Positions 1 through 12,511 of a DNA stretch of 64,000 nt are shown piece after piece; within the stretch, counting starts at the first letter, position 1; each line of letters begins with the position of its first letter. This DNA comes from Leucaena leucocephala. Taxonomy: Eukaryota > Streptophyta > Magnoliopsida > Fabales > Fabaceae. A program made the translations under genes and the position numbers. The stretch is taken from positions 8,882,501-8,946,500 of the forward strand of contig CM073557.1 of assembly GCA_037074615.1 (NCBI GenBank). The letters are read 5' to 3'. Below the pieces are notes generated by a model that worked only from the letters and a program-made list of their open reading frames with translations, was not told the origin of the DNA and made no database searches.

Positions 1-540
1 AGAAGACGCCATCTCAATGTCTCTCAGTTGTGCTTATTTGGCTATTATGAACTGGAAACAATAGAACATCTATTTTTCTTTGCCCTTTTACCAAAGCAGT
101 TTGGTTTGAATGTTTAATTCCTCATCAAATTTGCTAATTTTCACACGCTGCAATTTCATCAATGGCTGAAGACTACTCTTAGGCAACTACATCAAGATAA
201 ATCATTCACATCTCTTAAAGGGTGTTATCATCCTCATTAACATTATATGGAGGAAACGAAATGTTGCTTTGCATGGAAAGAAAAAATATCTGATCCTCTT
301 ATAGTTACAAGGGAAGTGAAGGAAACATTACTTTTTTTTGGAGCTTTTTTCTCTCTGCTAGATTGTTAGATCTTTTCTTTCCTTCCTCTGGCACTACATC
401 ATTGAAGGTCTTGGCTTTTATATATGAAACAACTTGCTTATATTGCTCAGCCATTATCTAGATCAAGAAACGCCATTTTGGAAGATATTTATGCTTTTCT
501 ACACGTTCTCTTAAATTCAAGTAGTAGTAGTAGTTAATCC
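1..540 (+). pseudogene. Decayed LINE (non-LTR retrotransposon) tail with zf-RVT zinc-binding domain
   Basis: Frame 1 from the first base reads like the zinc-binding domain at the C-terminal end of plant LINE reverse transcriptases, with the hallmark ETIEHLFFF where families show ET-x2-HLFF-x-C. The first Cys (CLFG) is present, but the second Cys of the pair reads Gly and the Cys after HLFFF reads Ala, so the zinc site is broken. A frameshift follows near base 90: the expected VWF continues in another frame. Further decayed coding-like sequence runs to about 540, followed by AT-rich DNA with an A-rich tract near 645. The 5' part of the element lies outside the window. It is not a functional gene. 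Confidence 0.5.
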
Positions 541-1569
541 CTTTCCTTGTAGGCTTTTTAATTTATTTTCATCTTGTCCTTCAATAGTAAAGACTATAAT
601 TTATATTATCTTCTTTTTTACTAATATCATTTGCCTTCTTATAAAAAAAAATAAAAATTTAGTTCTTAGTGATACATTTGTCTTTTGAACAACCTAACTA
701 ATATTAATAACCATACCTAATATTTTATTTTGAAAATACCTAATACTAAATATTTTAGCTATGCATAGTAAATTGATACTTTTTTAAAAAAAAATCAGAC
801 AATATAACTGATAGTTTAAAGACTAATCCTCTTAAAGAATAGAGATCATCAAAATAAATTTCTCCTTTCTTAACAACATATTTTTCATCAAAATAAATTT
901 CTCCTTTCTTAACAACATATTTTTCTACACATAAGGCATATTTGAATAATAGTAAATTGATACTTATTAAAATATGAATGTGTTTATTACTTTTCTTCAA
1001 TTAATACTCTTTTGTTATTCTACAAATGTTCCAATCATAAATAGGCTAAAATATACAAAATACTATAAATTTTGAATCATTTGTATGTAGCATCTTTAAC
1101 CTTTAAAAGTTTAAATTAAAGACTCTAATGTTTCACCTTTTTATTATCAACTTAACAGTTTATATATTTTTATTATATACCATATTATTTAAAAAATAAT
1201 ACTTCACATTTGATTAATAGGTTTTAAGTATTTTTTAAAAATATTTAAAATTAAATATTTAAAATCCTTAAAAATATAAATTATGTAAAAAATATTTAAA
1301 ATATTTATTTGACTATATTTTTTAAAATAAAAAATTATAAAATTTTTAAAATTACATGTCAAAAATACTAAGTGTTATTTTTTATGACAATAGTATATAA
1401 TAAAATACATAAACATTATGACATAAAAAAGACTATTAATTTTAATAATAGAAAAATTGATAATTAAAATATGGATTTTAATGATAATTTTAATGACACA
1501 ATTTTACTAAGTGTTAATTTAATTTTGTGGAGATTATTTGTAAGTCACAATTAAACTTTGTACTTCTAA
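541..1569. other. AT-rich intergenic DNA, no gene seen
   Basis: No coding region or RNA gene was recognised. The only ordered structure is a tandem duplication of about 40 bp at about 850-935 (a unit containing AAATTTCTCCTTTCTTAAC twice). It makes the one short open frame here repeat its own residues, so that frame is treated as noncoding. Confidence 0.6.
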
Positions 1570-2483
1570 GCAAGGTATTAAAAAGGATCAAACTAGCCAA
1601 TTCCGGCCAGAAGCTGATGAATCGGATATATGTTCGGTCTGGTTTACTCTTCAACAACGTAAAAATTAACCTAGTATAACAAGCGATGAATCGGGGTAAC
1701 TCGGTCTTAACCCAGGTAAATCCTCTAGTTTGGGCGGGTTACTTTTAAAAATCTTTCTAACATGATCCCCGAGGTTTAGGAAGAAAGGGAGGAGCAAGAT
1801 AAGTCACGATGGTACTCGAATCTCTTCAGAGGTCTAGATCTTTGAAAGATCTTGGTGAAAAGTCTGGGGAGTGGACGAAAAATCTTTAGATTGAGCCCGA
1901 GGACGATTTTAGGAAGATATGGGAGACAGTGCAAGTTAAACAAGGGAGACGGTGGTAAGAGACTAATCAGAGATGATGGCCTTTGGTGACGGTGTCACAC
2001 TCTTTGTCTGTCTCAAGATCGCCAAACAAACACCCGTTTGCTAAAAAAAAAAAACAAAAAAAAGAACAACCTTGCAGAGAAAGAAAAGAATGGCAGGAGC
2101 GAAGAGGGAAGATGGGTACCGTCGGGTTATTTCTCTCACAACATTAAATAAAATAATATAAAAACTTAAAACTCACACCAACCAACACAGTACAGCTAAT
2201 TAAAAGTCTCGATGGACTCATTTTTTTAGTTTTTTTTTTTTTTTGTGTTCTATGGTTTGGTTCATGTCTCTTAACTATTCTGCCCTTTCACATCCCTCAA
2301 TACACATATTCAATTTTTTTTTAGATTTAAATAAAAATACTCAGATAAATATAAATATTTTAATTAAATTATATCATTTTAATTATAACCGATTTGACTC
2401 TGAGTTAATCCCATTCTAACCTACTAACCATTAAACTATTGATTCGACCGATTTATTGACCGATCGGGTTTTTAATACCTTGT
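1570..2483. mobile_element. Probable DNA transposon relic with inverted ends (about 0.9 kb)
   Basis: The left end CAAGGTATTAAAAA is the reverse complement of the right end TTTTTAATACCTTG. Next to both ends lie short related segments with CCG/CGG-rich words (GGCCAG, GACCGATCGGG). The middle (about 1720-2080) is clearly richer in G than its surroundings. I found no clean target duplication and no transposase, so the superfamily is open (Mutator-like or hAT-like). Confidence 0.35.
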
Positions 2484-2935
2484 TTCCAATATATTTTTTA
2501 ACTATTGCAGTAGCATTTCACTATCAATATCAAACAACCATTTCATTATAATCTCAAAATACAGTATTTTAATTTTCTGATACTATTCTTATATAAAAAA
2601 AACAATTCCCCTATTTCTTTATATAAAAAAAACAATTTCCCCATCCATTCCACGGACATCTAATTTTTTATCTAAGACTGTATAGAATTTGACTAATCCT
2701 AAGGAAAGAATTTAACCACTAAAAAATTCTAATAATAAATTAACAGTATATATTTGTTATTCCCTACATAACTTATCATTTTATACTCTTCAATTATCAT
2801 TAGTCTAACTAAAATAGCTCATGGTTTGGATAACTAATTTTGTTTGTTTGTTTTTCTTTTTAATTTTTACATATCTCCCATAGGATTAGGAGGTTGATTG
2901 ATATTTTGTTAGATGTAGGGACAACTTAGTGGGTG

Positions 2936-3228
2936 GGATTTGTATTGTCCCCTCATCTTTTCACTCGTTTTCTTATTCTCATCTCATCTCAGCATTTACA
3001 TTTGGATTGAAAATTAGATGGTTGAGATTTAATATTTTATAAAATTATTATTATATTATAAAAAAAAATAAATTGTTAAAATTTGATATGAACATTTCAT
3101 AGCTATAGACTACTTGAAAATAGAAAACATAACGATTTTATAAAATATTGAATCTCCACTATTTATTTTTTAATCAAAAGAAAAAAGAGAAATGAGTGAG
3201 GAGGTGATCCAAAATCCAAATCCAAACT
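2936..3228. mobile_element. MITE, family 2, copy a
   Basis: The ends are inverted copies (GGATTTGTATTGTCCCCTC on the left, the complement of GATCCAAAATCCAAATCC on the right). The inner sequence, including words such as AGATGGTTGAGATTTAAT and its partner near 3150, is shared with the element at 21068-21490. It has no coding capacity, which fits a short non-autonomous DNA transposon. Confidence 0.5.
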
Positions 3229-4734
3229 GTGGTGCTATGTTACCCTTTATTTCTTCTTCCTCTCCTCCTCTTGATGTTATATGCTATGGACAACAATTAG
3301 AGTCTGACAATGATTTCTATTATATCATGTGAAGTAAAGCATTTGAGGCAATATAAAAATAAAAGAGTCTGTAGATAATTTATTTTCTACTAAATATAGA
3401 TATCTCCAGAGATAATCCTTACTGCCTTTCACTGCTTCATAATCACACATGAAGTTACAAGACCCATTTAGCCAAAAAGGAACAATGCAAAATGAGATTT
3501 AATTAATCACAATATATTTAAGCAAAATATGCGACCATAAACAATAATGAAGATCCCAAAAGACAATTTGGAAATGCCGAAAGGCTGCTAAGAGATGCCC
3601 CAAAAAGAGGTAGCATTATCCAAATAATGCATAAAGTAACTCCTCAGTTGCGGCTCTCATTTGCACGCTTACTTAGTGCGTAATCACAACATAATCCACA
3701 CTTCAATTGGTATGCAATCCCTTCCCTTAGAATTATATAATTAATTTATGGAGATGAAGCATATTAGATAAGTTAATTATTTTTTAAAAAATATATGTTA
3801 ATTTCTTTAAAATAATAAATAATGATTAATTAACATCAAATATTCTAATCTTATTTCTTATTAGTATCTAACATGCTAATCTTATTTATAATGTATCCAA
3901 CTCCCTTATACTATTATCCTAATGCATCTAACACCTCCTAATATTATTTATAGTTTAAGATATTGGACACACCATAAATAAGATTAGTGTGTTAGAAGTG
4001 ATAGAAAAATAACATCAAAGTACTAGAAACACAATAAATAGAATTAAAGTGTTATATTTAATTGAGAAATAAAATCAAAGTGCTAGATACTACTTTACTT
4101 TAAAAAATCATTTTAACATGTATAATCAATAGAGAAAATTTTAAAAAACACTATATAAATTTGAGAGATATAATTGATTAAAATCTTACATTTAGAAATA
4201 AAATAAATTCTTATAATAACTCTTGTATTTAACATCAAAAATATTAATTATCATTTCTTGCCCTAGAGTCATCCTTTAGTTCTGGGGTTGGGGACAAAAA
4301 TTAGAAAATAGATGTCAATCTAAGCCTGATCCTAGCAAAGTCAACAAACATAATCATCTCTACTGTAAGAAAGAGAGATCAAGTCAAACAATATTTTATA
4401 GAGAGACGGAAAGAGGGAAGAACAGAGCGATATGCTAGAGTTTTAGATTAACCCTTTATAGGTACTCTTTCAAAGCACTCTTCAGCGCATTTCTTCCATA
4501 TACATGAACCATTATACAGCCACAATCTCATTATCTTGCTCGCTTGTCTAAATGAAAAATATGAATGTCTCTTTCTTGTCCTTTTTCTTCACATGTAAGT
4601 GGTAGGTTAAAAGAAAGCCAAGGATGAAAAATTGCAAGATATGAATCCACATGGACTCAGAATCTATGCATTCCATTAAATATACAGGAAAAGATAGACA
4701 TATAATGAGAAAAATGATACATTATAATAGAAAT
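3229..4734. repeat. Intergenic AT-rich DNA with an imperfect inverted repeat at 3860-4000
   Basis: No gene was recognised. An inverted repeat pairs about 3862-3900 (GCTAATCTTATTTATAATG) with about 3963-4000 (CCATAAATAAGATTAGTG). It could be the core of another MITE. The rest looks unstructured. Confidence 0.4.
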
Positions 4735-5095
4735 AAGGTTTAAAAATTATTTTTATTCCAGAAGTTTTCACAAAAAAGTCACGAGTATTAAAAAAAAATT
4801 CTTTTAACAATGTTGCCTCAAAAATGTAAAAAAGGGATCAATGTTGCCCAAATTTAACAAAACTTAATGGTCAAATGTTAGTTGATCAGTTATGTCGAGG
4901 TGTAAATGGCCAATTATGCCACATCTCTTGCCACCTCAGCATAACTGGTCAACTATCGTTAGACCATTTGATTCTATTAAATTTGGGCAACATTATCCCC
5001 CCATTTTTACACTTTCCGAGAGACATTACTAAAAACACTTCTTAATGTCCACAATTCTTTCGTGAAGATTCACAAAACTTTAACAAAGGATGATA
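4735..5095. mobile_element. Foldback MITE with long inverted arms
   Basis: Almost the whole segment folds on itself. AATGTTGCCCAAATTTAAC near 4850 is complementary to AAATTTGGGCAACATT near 4980. Pairing extends outward through AAAAATGTAAAAAAGGG versus CCATTTTTACACTTTC, and inward to a centre near 4920. No coding frame is present. Confidence 0.55.
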
Positions 5096-6218
5096 TAACA
5101 AAATCCTTAGCAAAACTAGAATGACTGCCATAAGATAATGAGAATCAAGTGAATTCAAGTAAGCATTGCAAATGACGGACAAACATTACTGCTTCAAGTA
5201 AACAAAACCGGTAAGCAGAAAAATTATTTGGCTAAATGAATTACCTAGTAAGCTTTTCCAGGACTCCTGGATTAATACCAGTTTATCCATAATTTCATAA
5301 TAAATAATACAACAGCCATGTGCATTGCATGAATGAAGTTTAAAATGTTTTGGAAACATAGCTATTCCAAGCAAGTTGATACTCATTACCAATGAACAAC
5401 GTGCATCAAGGGTATTTCATATACTTATTGCTGAGCTAAAATTAGAATTTAGAGAAAACTCACATATTTTACTCCCATGAACTAAGTCTTCATTATAAAG
5501 TTGGGACATTAATAACTTTAAAAAACAGTCTCCTAAAACACAAAATATAACAAAAAAAAAAAAACTGAGCAATTTGTCTGCTACTGCTAGTTCTGTTCTT
5601 TGCAGACCATGTCTTTCACATATGTGAAGGGCCCAATTGACAATTCTGTGAAATGGAGTTTGATTGCTTAAATTAACTTAAAATATTAATATCTTAATTA
5701 GACTGTAATTATGGGATTAAATATTATTACATTAATTATTACACCATATATTTTCTACATTAATTATTACACCATATATTTTTTTTATGTGATTGTATTC
5801 AAGGAATGAAATAAACAATACTAAAGATTTAAGTGTAGAGGTGACTGAGATGTGCAGGGACCCCATGGAAAGCCCAACATCTGTGCACATTAGCTCACTT
5901 ACGACCATGTTTTTACATATACTAACATTTGTGCGGATTGGTTCACTTATTTGACTCATTATGGATGTTGAGTCAAAGATTATGTTTTAACTTTGAGCCT
6001 CCCAACAACTATAATTAAGGAATACTACCCCTCTGATTAATGGACCTTTGGGTTCCTATTTTCAAAAGAGAACAAAGATTTGAGTGCTGAGCTGAGAAAA
6101 GGCTTCAAATACTGCTCTGTATTATTCGATGATATGTACAAGTATAAAAAGGTATAAGGGTCATAAACTAGCCCCATAAACCTTGCAAAACAAAAATTAA
6201 GAAAGAAAGAGAAAGAAA
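5096..6218. other. Intergenic DNA, no gene seen
   Basis: No supported gene. A 25-30 bp tandem duplication (TTAATTATTACACCATATAT twice) lies at about 5730-5785. Short open frames here have no recognisable features. Confidence 0.5.
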
Positions 6219-6535
6219 AGGCAAAAGTACACTTTTAGTCATTTAACTTCCTATAAAGTTTCATTTTGATCTCTTAATTTTATAAAGTGTATTTGTGGTC
6301 CTTTAATCCTACGCCATTAGTTTCATTAGCCAAAAAAAAATACCGAACAATAAAATTTTAAATATTCACAAATGCTATATTAAGTTTAATTTTTTAAAAT
6401 AATAATGATTAACACAAAAATTCATTATACGAGATTAATCATGTTAATATTGGGAGACTAAAAAGATATATAAAATTAAGGAACTAAAATAAAACTTTGT
6501 ATAAAGTTGGACGATAAAAGGTGCACTTTTACCAA
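6219..6535. mobile_element. MITE with about 60-bp terminal inverted repeats
   Basis: The left end GGCAAAAGTACACTTTTAGTC is matched by the complement of the right end, TTTGGTAAAAGTGCACCTTT. The arms extend inward through AAAGTTTCATTTTGATC and its partner near 6490. The element is about 315 bp long, AT-rich in the middle and noncoding. It lies about 0.7 kb downstream of the fibrillin gene stop. Confidence 0.55.
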
Positions 6536-7214
6536 ATAAAAAATAGTCCTTAGCTGCATGAATCAATTAAGGCCTAAGGAGCAGTTAACGCTTCATAAAG
6601 ATGGGAATCACGTCACTGAAATGTGATTGGATGACGTCATCTAGTCTGGTCAATGTAAATTGGCAGCCCTCCTCTCCTATGTATTCATTCCCTCCCTAGT
6701 TATGTGCAATGAATGTGATAAAAAGTTTGCTTTCAATTTAATATCAAGAAATAAAGTTGTGATACAAAGTTGACTTTCAATTTAATATCGAGTAATAAAA
6801 TTGTGATACCTGAAATGTGTGACTAGCTCCTCATCCAATGAATGCTTGCTTCAAGACTTGAAATCAGGGAAAATGATTCACAATGTTAGGAGTGTGTCGG
6901 CCTTGATTATCTTCAAGGATCAACTAGAAAGAAAAAGTAACCAGGATTACCAGTAGAAATTAAGTCCAGAAGAAGAAATTGATAGGCTCTAATACCATTA
7001 CAGTAACTCTTGAAGTCTCCTGTATTGAAATGTCGCACAGCACATGGTATTTATAGATGCAAGCTAGCTTATTCTAGGAAGTATGATTTGCCACTAAGAG
7101 CATAAGAGACTTGTGACTATTATACATGTATGCTCTAAAAAAAATACATATGTACACTTCTTTTAGCAGTACTGAATACTGAATGTACACATACAGTGAT
7201 AATAAATATTACAC

Positions 7215-10200
7215 TCATTCTTTCCAGGCATAGGGTGCACGCTCAACAACTAAATAATCTCCTCTAATATCCTTTGCAACTCGGATGTCATTGTCGAGGT
7301 ACACATTGTCAAACCTGCAAAATGGAAGGTGCAAATAAAGGATACTGAAATATAAATGTCCTTAACTACTCTGCTTAGACCCTTTATCAACAAAGACTCA
7401 GAATTCAAGAGGCGGAGATCAGAATGATAAGAGAGCATATTAAGAAATAAACATTTTTATAATAAATAATCATTTAGATGAAAATGCCTAAACTTGTGAT
7501 TCAAATACCATATCAGCATTCAACTGAATGAATTGAACCTCTGGGCTGACATCTACGCCAACCAAGTATAGCCATCTAGTTAAAATTAACTACTCATATA
7601 AGAGTATAACCATCATACTATCAAAGAACACTTCAACTCAAAAGTTCAAGTTGTTAAGTAAAGGACCATGAATAGTTTTATTATAAGACAGATTTAGGTA
7701 GACTCTAGGCGTTCTGTACGAAGTTTTCTGATATAAAATATAGCAAAGATACATCTAACACCCCAAACTAATTTCAACGGAGTAATTAACATCCTAAAAT
7801 ATTTAAGGGTGCAATCAACGCTCCAAACTAATTTTGGAGGAGCAATTAACACCCTAAAGTATTGAAATTGTTGCAATTTTGCCCCTTTGCTAATAAAAAC
7901 ACAAACTTTTATTTGATACATGCCATATAAACTTTTTATTTTGACATATTATTGTTTAAAAGGCCACATGTGTAATATTGTTTTAATAAATTGTACTAAA
8001 TAAACCATGAAATTTTTCAATTTTCATCTATGAATTCTATACAATGTCAATTTTAGGGTTTATTTAGTACTTTTTTTTAAACAATATGACACATGTAACA
8101 TTTTAAATAATAATGTGTTGAAATAAAAAGCTTAAGTAACATGAATCAGACATAAATTTGTATTTCTACTGGTGAAAAGGTGAACTTGTACAAATTTAAA
8201 TACTTTAGGGTGCTGGTCACACATCCAAAATTAGTTTGGAGTGCTATACTTTAGGGTATTAATGGCTCATCTGAAATTAGTTTAGGGTGCTAGATGTACC
8301 TTTACCTACAAAATATAGCACGCAAATAGTTTTTCTGTATAACTTAGCGCCATGTGATTTTGTGACAGGAAATCATTGAATTTTTTTTTCACAAGTTTTA
8401 ATTGGAGAACTTGACAGAAAACATAAGGAAAATGATAAAAATTTTGTCCTTTAATCCCTAATATGGCCATAAAAAGTCTCTCAGCTTTATGAGTGGACAA
8501 AGCATCATACTTTACTGTTTGGCATGTTGACTGGAATGGAATAAAATGAAATGAAAAAAAGTCAGTTAGTAGATGTGAAATGTCTAGTATACCCCTGAAT
8601 AAAAAAAGTAAAAAAAAAAAAAAAAGCAGTTACTGTTATAACAAATATGGGTCCCATGCATTGCAAGAGCTTGAGAAATGCGTTATATTTTTTAAGACAT
8701 ATGAATAATGCAGCTTATTAAAATTTTTATATTATATATAGATATATAGATATAGATGATAAAAGGAGCCTTCCAGATATTATATATTGCATTTTTCATG
8801 CAATGGAAGGAAAGGTTTTCCTCTAGAGTCTGTAAGAGAATTGGAGAAGGCAAGGATCAAACTCCTGACCACTTGATCATAAAATCCCTCATAAGAAAGA
8901 CAACTTCAATTTTAAGAACTTAAGTGAACGCTTACAAATAGTCTTATTTCTAGTGAAAACCATGATATCTGGTAAACTACAAGATGATTTATCAGAAGGA
9001 CAAGAGGATTCAGGACACCAATCTAGTTCATAAGGCTTTTAATGTAGAAGTTAGCAACATTCAAGAAATGCTGGGAACAATGGCGAAAAATATATCACTT
9101 CAAAGATAGTAGGTCTTAAGCACTATAGTTATCATATTCTCCAAACATATCACTAGCTTTTGCACCAAAAATTTCTCTGGAAGTATGGTTCATTATTCAG
9201 AACAACAAAAACAAAAACAGTTTTCACTACTTTCTTCCACAAACCCTTCTTTCTGAAAGCCTTACATTGAAAAAGCATGCATATAGGTGCGTCCATCTTT
9301 GTTCATGACTTTTAACTCCCCTTTACAAAAAATAGAGTTTCAGTTACGTCTTTCTTTGCTTCATATTTCATGAAAGCTTAGAATGCTATACTCTAACTTT
9401 TCCTCCAATATGTCTATCCACCTAATATTTAGCAAACCAGGCAAATACAAGTGATAACAAGTTAAGGAACCACCAAGGGAAAAATATTAAGCAATGATGA
9501 GTCTATAGAAGTGAATACTTGCAGTCTAGCAGTTCTGGCCCCCACCAATAGAGTTCACGTTGATTCCCTTTTTCCACCACCACAATTAATAAAACAATTC
9601 TATTTGATGTATAGGAAGACCATAGTAAGTATGACATACCTTGGTAGCAAAAAGTGAGATACCTGAATAAATTTCAAAGTCTACTTTCTATGACAATTGT
9701 AAACACAAGAAACGCTCTTGCTAAGAATCCTTCTCTAACTAAAAACTTTTTTATCCTCATTTTCAATTCTAGATATAACCCCTTTTTAGTCAAGCTTCTA
9801 CTGAAAAAGAGAACATAATAAAGATTCTCCCAGCTCACTTGAAAACTTTAACTTACAGCTTCAAGTACAAATAATCCAAACTTGTGTTGATGGCATGATT
9901 TAATTTTCCTTCCATAAAAGTTCTTTTTTTGTTATGAAATCGAACTATTGATAACAAATATAACAATCAAATAAAATAAAATAATTAAAGTATTCTGATT
10001 CTTCCATAAAATGCATATAATTCAATAATAAGTGGAACTAAAACATTCAAATCTATCCAAATGCATGACAATTCATCAATTATAACTGTATTCAACCAGT
10101 TTTAATATAGATCAAACTGAACCAGACAGAAGATCAGTTCTTGCTTCTCTTATCCAACTGGCCAGTCTAGTTCAACCCTCTAATCACAACCGTGTACAGC

Positions 10201-11716
10201 CTTACAATTACAAAAGGCTACCAACCTTGGTCATTTTACAATTACAAAAGGCTACCAACCTTGCACATTTGTGATCGATAGCACCATTACCATGACGTAA
10301 ATTCAGCAGAATCAGGAAGTAGAGGGAGATAAAATAACCAACATTGCACATTAAGATTCCTGCTTTAAGGTGAACTAGGCATTAGGTATAGACCGTGAGG
10401 GGCTCAATACATAAGGGAAATGAAGATGGAGAGATATAGAGATGTTATGGCTTTCACTTGTTTGTGCATGACAGAGAACGCCACTATAGGATATTTTATC
10501 TCGTGCCAAGGATATAACTACATTAGTCCCCGCCATCAAATTTCTTGAAGTGTGTAGGATGAATGAAAAATATCATTCCCCGTCACAATTCCCAAACAAT
10601 TCATTTTGACATTATGTCACAATAAAATATAAGAATAAACTTCTATGTCGAATCTTTGTTAATATATTTTTCTTTACATTTTCTTCCTAAAACCCACATT
10701 AGAGATAAAAATGTTTATTAAAGTTGGGATTCAAATGATAATACTCCATTTTTTCTTGTTATTCTCTCACAGAAAGGGGACAAAACGATTATTTGAGCTC
10801 CTCAATTTCAGCCAACTCATTTGCTGCTATTTTCCCAACAAAATACAACCACATGTTAAAATGAGTAAAACAACTTAAAAAATATAAGAAAGAAAAGAAA
10901 AAGAAAAAAACGAATTCATTTAGTTCGCTTGTAATGTTAAAACATGAACCAAATTCACTTCAGCTACCAAGCAAGGTCGAATTACTCACCAGCCCTGTCC
11001 AAATGGCGGCAACGGAATTTCCCAGTTCTTCCCACGTAAAACTGCGCTAGTAAATCTGAAACAACCATTATCAGTACGAACCAGAAAGAAAAAATAAAAG
11101 ACAATAAAATAAAAGGGAAAGTAAGATGATAAATTCAAATCAGTGTTTTGACATGTCTTTCCCGGGAAAAATACTATAGCCAAACAACAGGAATTCAAGT
11201 CAATGGCAAACAAACAACAAGAACATTCGTCATGCACCTGAAATTCACTCTCTGCGGCGACGCAATCTCGATATTGGATCGAACAAAGAAAACTCCATCA
11301 GGAGGAAAAGTAATCACATTGTTCAATGTTCTATTCTGAACATCGATCACCTGTAAAACATCACCAGATTGGGTGCCAAACAAGTAAGCCTTCTCAATTA
11401 TGAAGAGCTGCTCTTTCTCCGTGGTCCAAAGCAACCTCCACGTGGCCGAGAGGGAATCACCAGTGGTGACGGAACCAGCGCCCAAGGCAGCCATTGCATC
11501 GATCGCTTCAACAATTTGAGATCGCTTTTCTTGATCATTCTGAGTCTTAAGGCCACGGTCCTGGTCTGCAATTAAGCTCAAAAGGTCCTGTTTAGCAGAT
11601 TGTGTTTGGGTTGTGACGGAGGAAGAACATGTGAATTTTGCAGGGTGAGGATAAAAAGATTTAGGGTTTTGAAATTTGAATGGCTTGGGAAGCAGGAGGG
11701 TTGCAGTCGCAGCCAT
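7215..11716 (-). CDS. FBN9: Plastid-lipid-associated protein / fibrillin (FBN9, PAP11 type), chloroplastic
   Basis: Three exons on the minus strand: 11716-11238, 11055-10990 and 7314-7215, with GT-AG introns of 182 bp and 3675 bp. All junctions are in phase and give 214 codons plus TGA, close to the length I recall for the Arabidopsis PAP11 protein. Residues 1 to about 40 are Ser/Thr/Lys-rich and fit a chloroplast transit peptide. The PAP/fibrillin domain follows from about residue 42. Recognisable signatures are WRLLWTTEKEQLFII and VLQVIDVQNRTLNNVITFPP in exon 1, AVLRGKNWEIPLPPFGQGW in exon 2 with its Trp codon split by intron 2, and RVAKDIRGDYLVVERAPY near the end in exon 3. Fibrillins associate with plastoglobules and thylakoids and act in plastid lipid and isoprenoid homeostasis; the exact role of this member is not established. 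The start chosen is the first Met before the transit-like segment. A possible 21-codon upstream frame ends just before it. Family assignment is strong; the paralog number rests on memory of the C-terminal motif. Confidence 0.9.
7748..8303. mobile_element. Foldback MITE inside fibrillin intron 2
   Basis: The left arm (ATACATCTAACACCCCAAAC) is the near complement of the right end (GTTTAGGGTGCTAGATGTAC). Repeated words of the type CTCCAAACTAATTTTGGAG occur on both sides, giving arms of roughly 200-280 bp. It is noncoding and sits about 430 bp inside the 3' end of intron 2. Confidence 0.6.
8304..10989 (-). other. Remainder of fibrillin intron 2, no embedded gene seen
   Basis: The stretch is intronic. 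A tandem repeat of about 38 bp (ACAATTACAAAAGGCTACCA twice) lies at 10200-10262. Other short open frames show no protein features. The donor GTGAGT lies at 10989-10984. Confidence 0.55.
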
Positions 11717-11880
11717 GGAGTATTATGTATGGCATGTTGGGTAACACTGACAGGAATTTATGGTCCAAAGTGCTCGGTTCCATTTCATGGTTGAACGTTG
11801 AAACCTTTTGGTTTGTTTTTTTCTATAGCAAGGTGGGAAACATTTGGCTGTGGAGAAACGAAGAAAGATATTCCTGTTAG

Positions 11881-11897
11881 CACGTGCCTTGCACGTG
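11881..11897 (-). promoter_or_regulatory. Pair of G-boxes upstream of the fibrillin gene
   Basis: CACGTG occurs at 11881-11886 and again at 11892-11897, giving a near-palindromic CACGTGCCTTGCACGTG about 165 bp upstream of the fibrillin start codon. G-boxes bind bZIP and bHLH factors and are common in light- and ABA-responsive plant promoters. Use in this promoter is inferred from position only. Confidence 0.55.
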
Positions 11898-11963
11898 TTT
11901 ATTGACACCGTGGGCAGAAAAGAAAATTCAGAGAAAAAAAAATACTCCAATCATACCATCTAT

Positions 11964-12410
11964 GGGTTTGTTTGGATAAATTTTTAGAAAAAAAATTATA
12001 AAAATAAAAGTTTTTAGACAGCTTTTAAAAAAAGCCTTCTAGATAAGAATTTATGAAAAAAAATAGTTTTAAATAAATAAGTGTTTTAGTAGTTATTTCT
12101 AGAAGTATTTTTATTATTAATAAATTACTAAAAAGTGTATGGTTTAATTAAAAGTAAGAGAGAGGATAGAGAAAAAAAATGAGAGATGAGATAAGGTGGA
12201 AAAGAAAGAGGAGAGAGTGTGTGAGAAAAAATAGGGATCCATAAACTCTTTTACTGTTCTAAAAGCTATTCTCAGTAGCTTATACAAAACCATAATTTAA
12301 TTCAAAAACCCGTTTGAATAAATATGGCAATTTATTTTAAAAATTTTTCAAACTAAAGTTTGGGCCAAAAGCCTTTTTAAAACTTTAATTTTGATTAAAA
12401 CCAAATAGGC
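11964..12410. mobile_element. MITE, family 1, copy a
   Basis: It begins GGGTTTGTTTGGATAAAT and ends with an inverted, diverged version (ACCAAATAGGC). A purine-rich block (AGAGAGAGGATAGAG and similar) occupies 12160-12240. The same ends and the complementary pyrimidine block occur at 51203-51764, and diverged ends occur at 61615-62258. It is noncoding and lies about 250 bp upstream of the fibrillin gene. Confidence 0.55.
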
Positions 12411-12511
12411 ACTATATAATATACTCATTCGTAATTCGTATAAAAATTTATTTTAGTTGACTTTAATCTATTATATCTTTTAAGTTTATAATTTTCTTTT
12501 TATTGAGAAAG

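Noticed and set aside
11148..11880. Several open frames on the plus strand opposite the fibrillin gene
   Set aside because: They are antisense shadows of exon 1 and its promoter.
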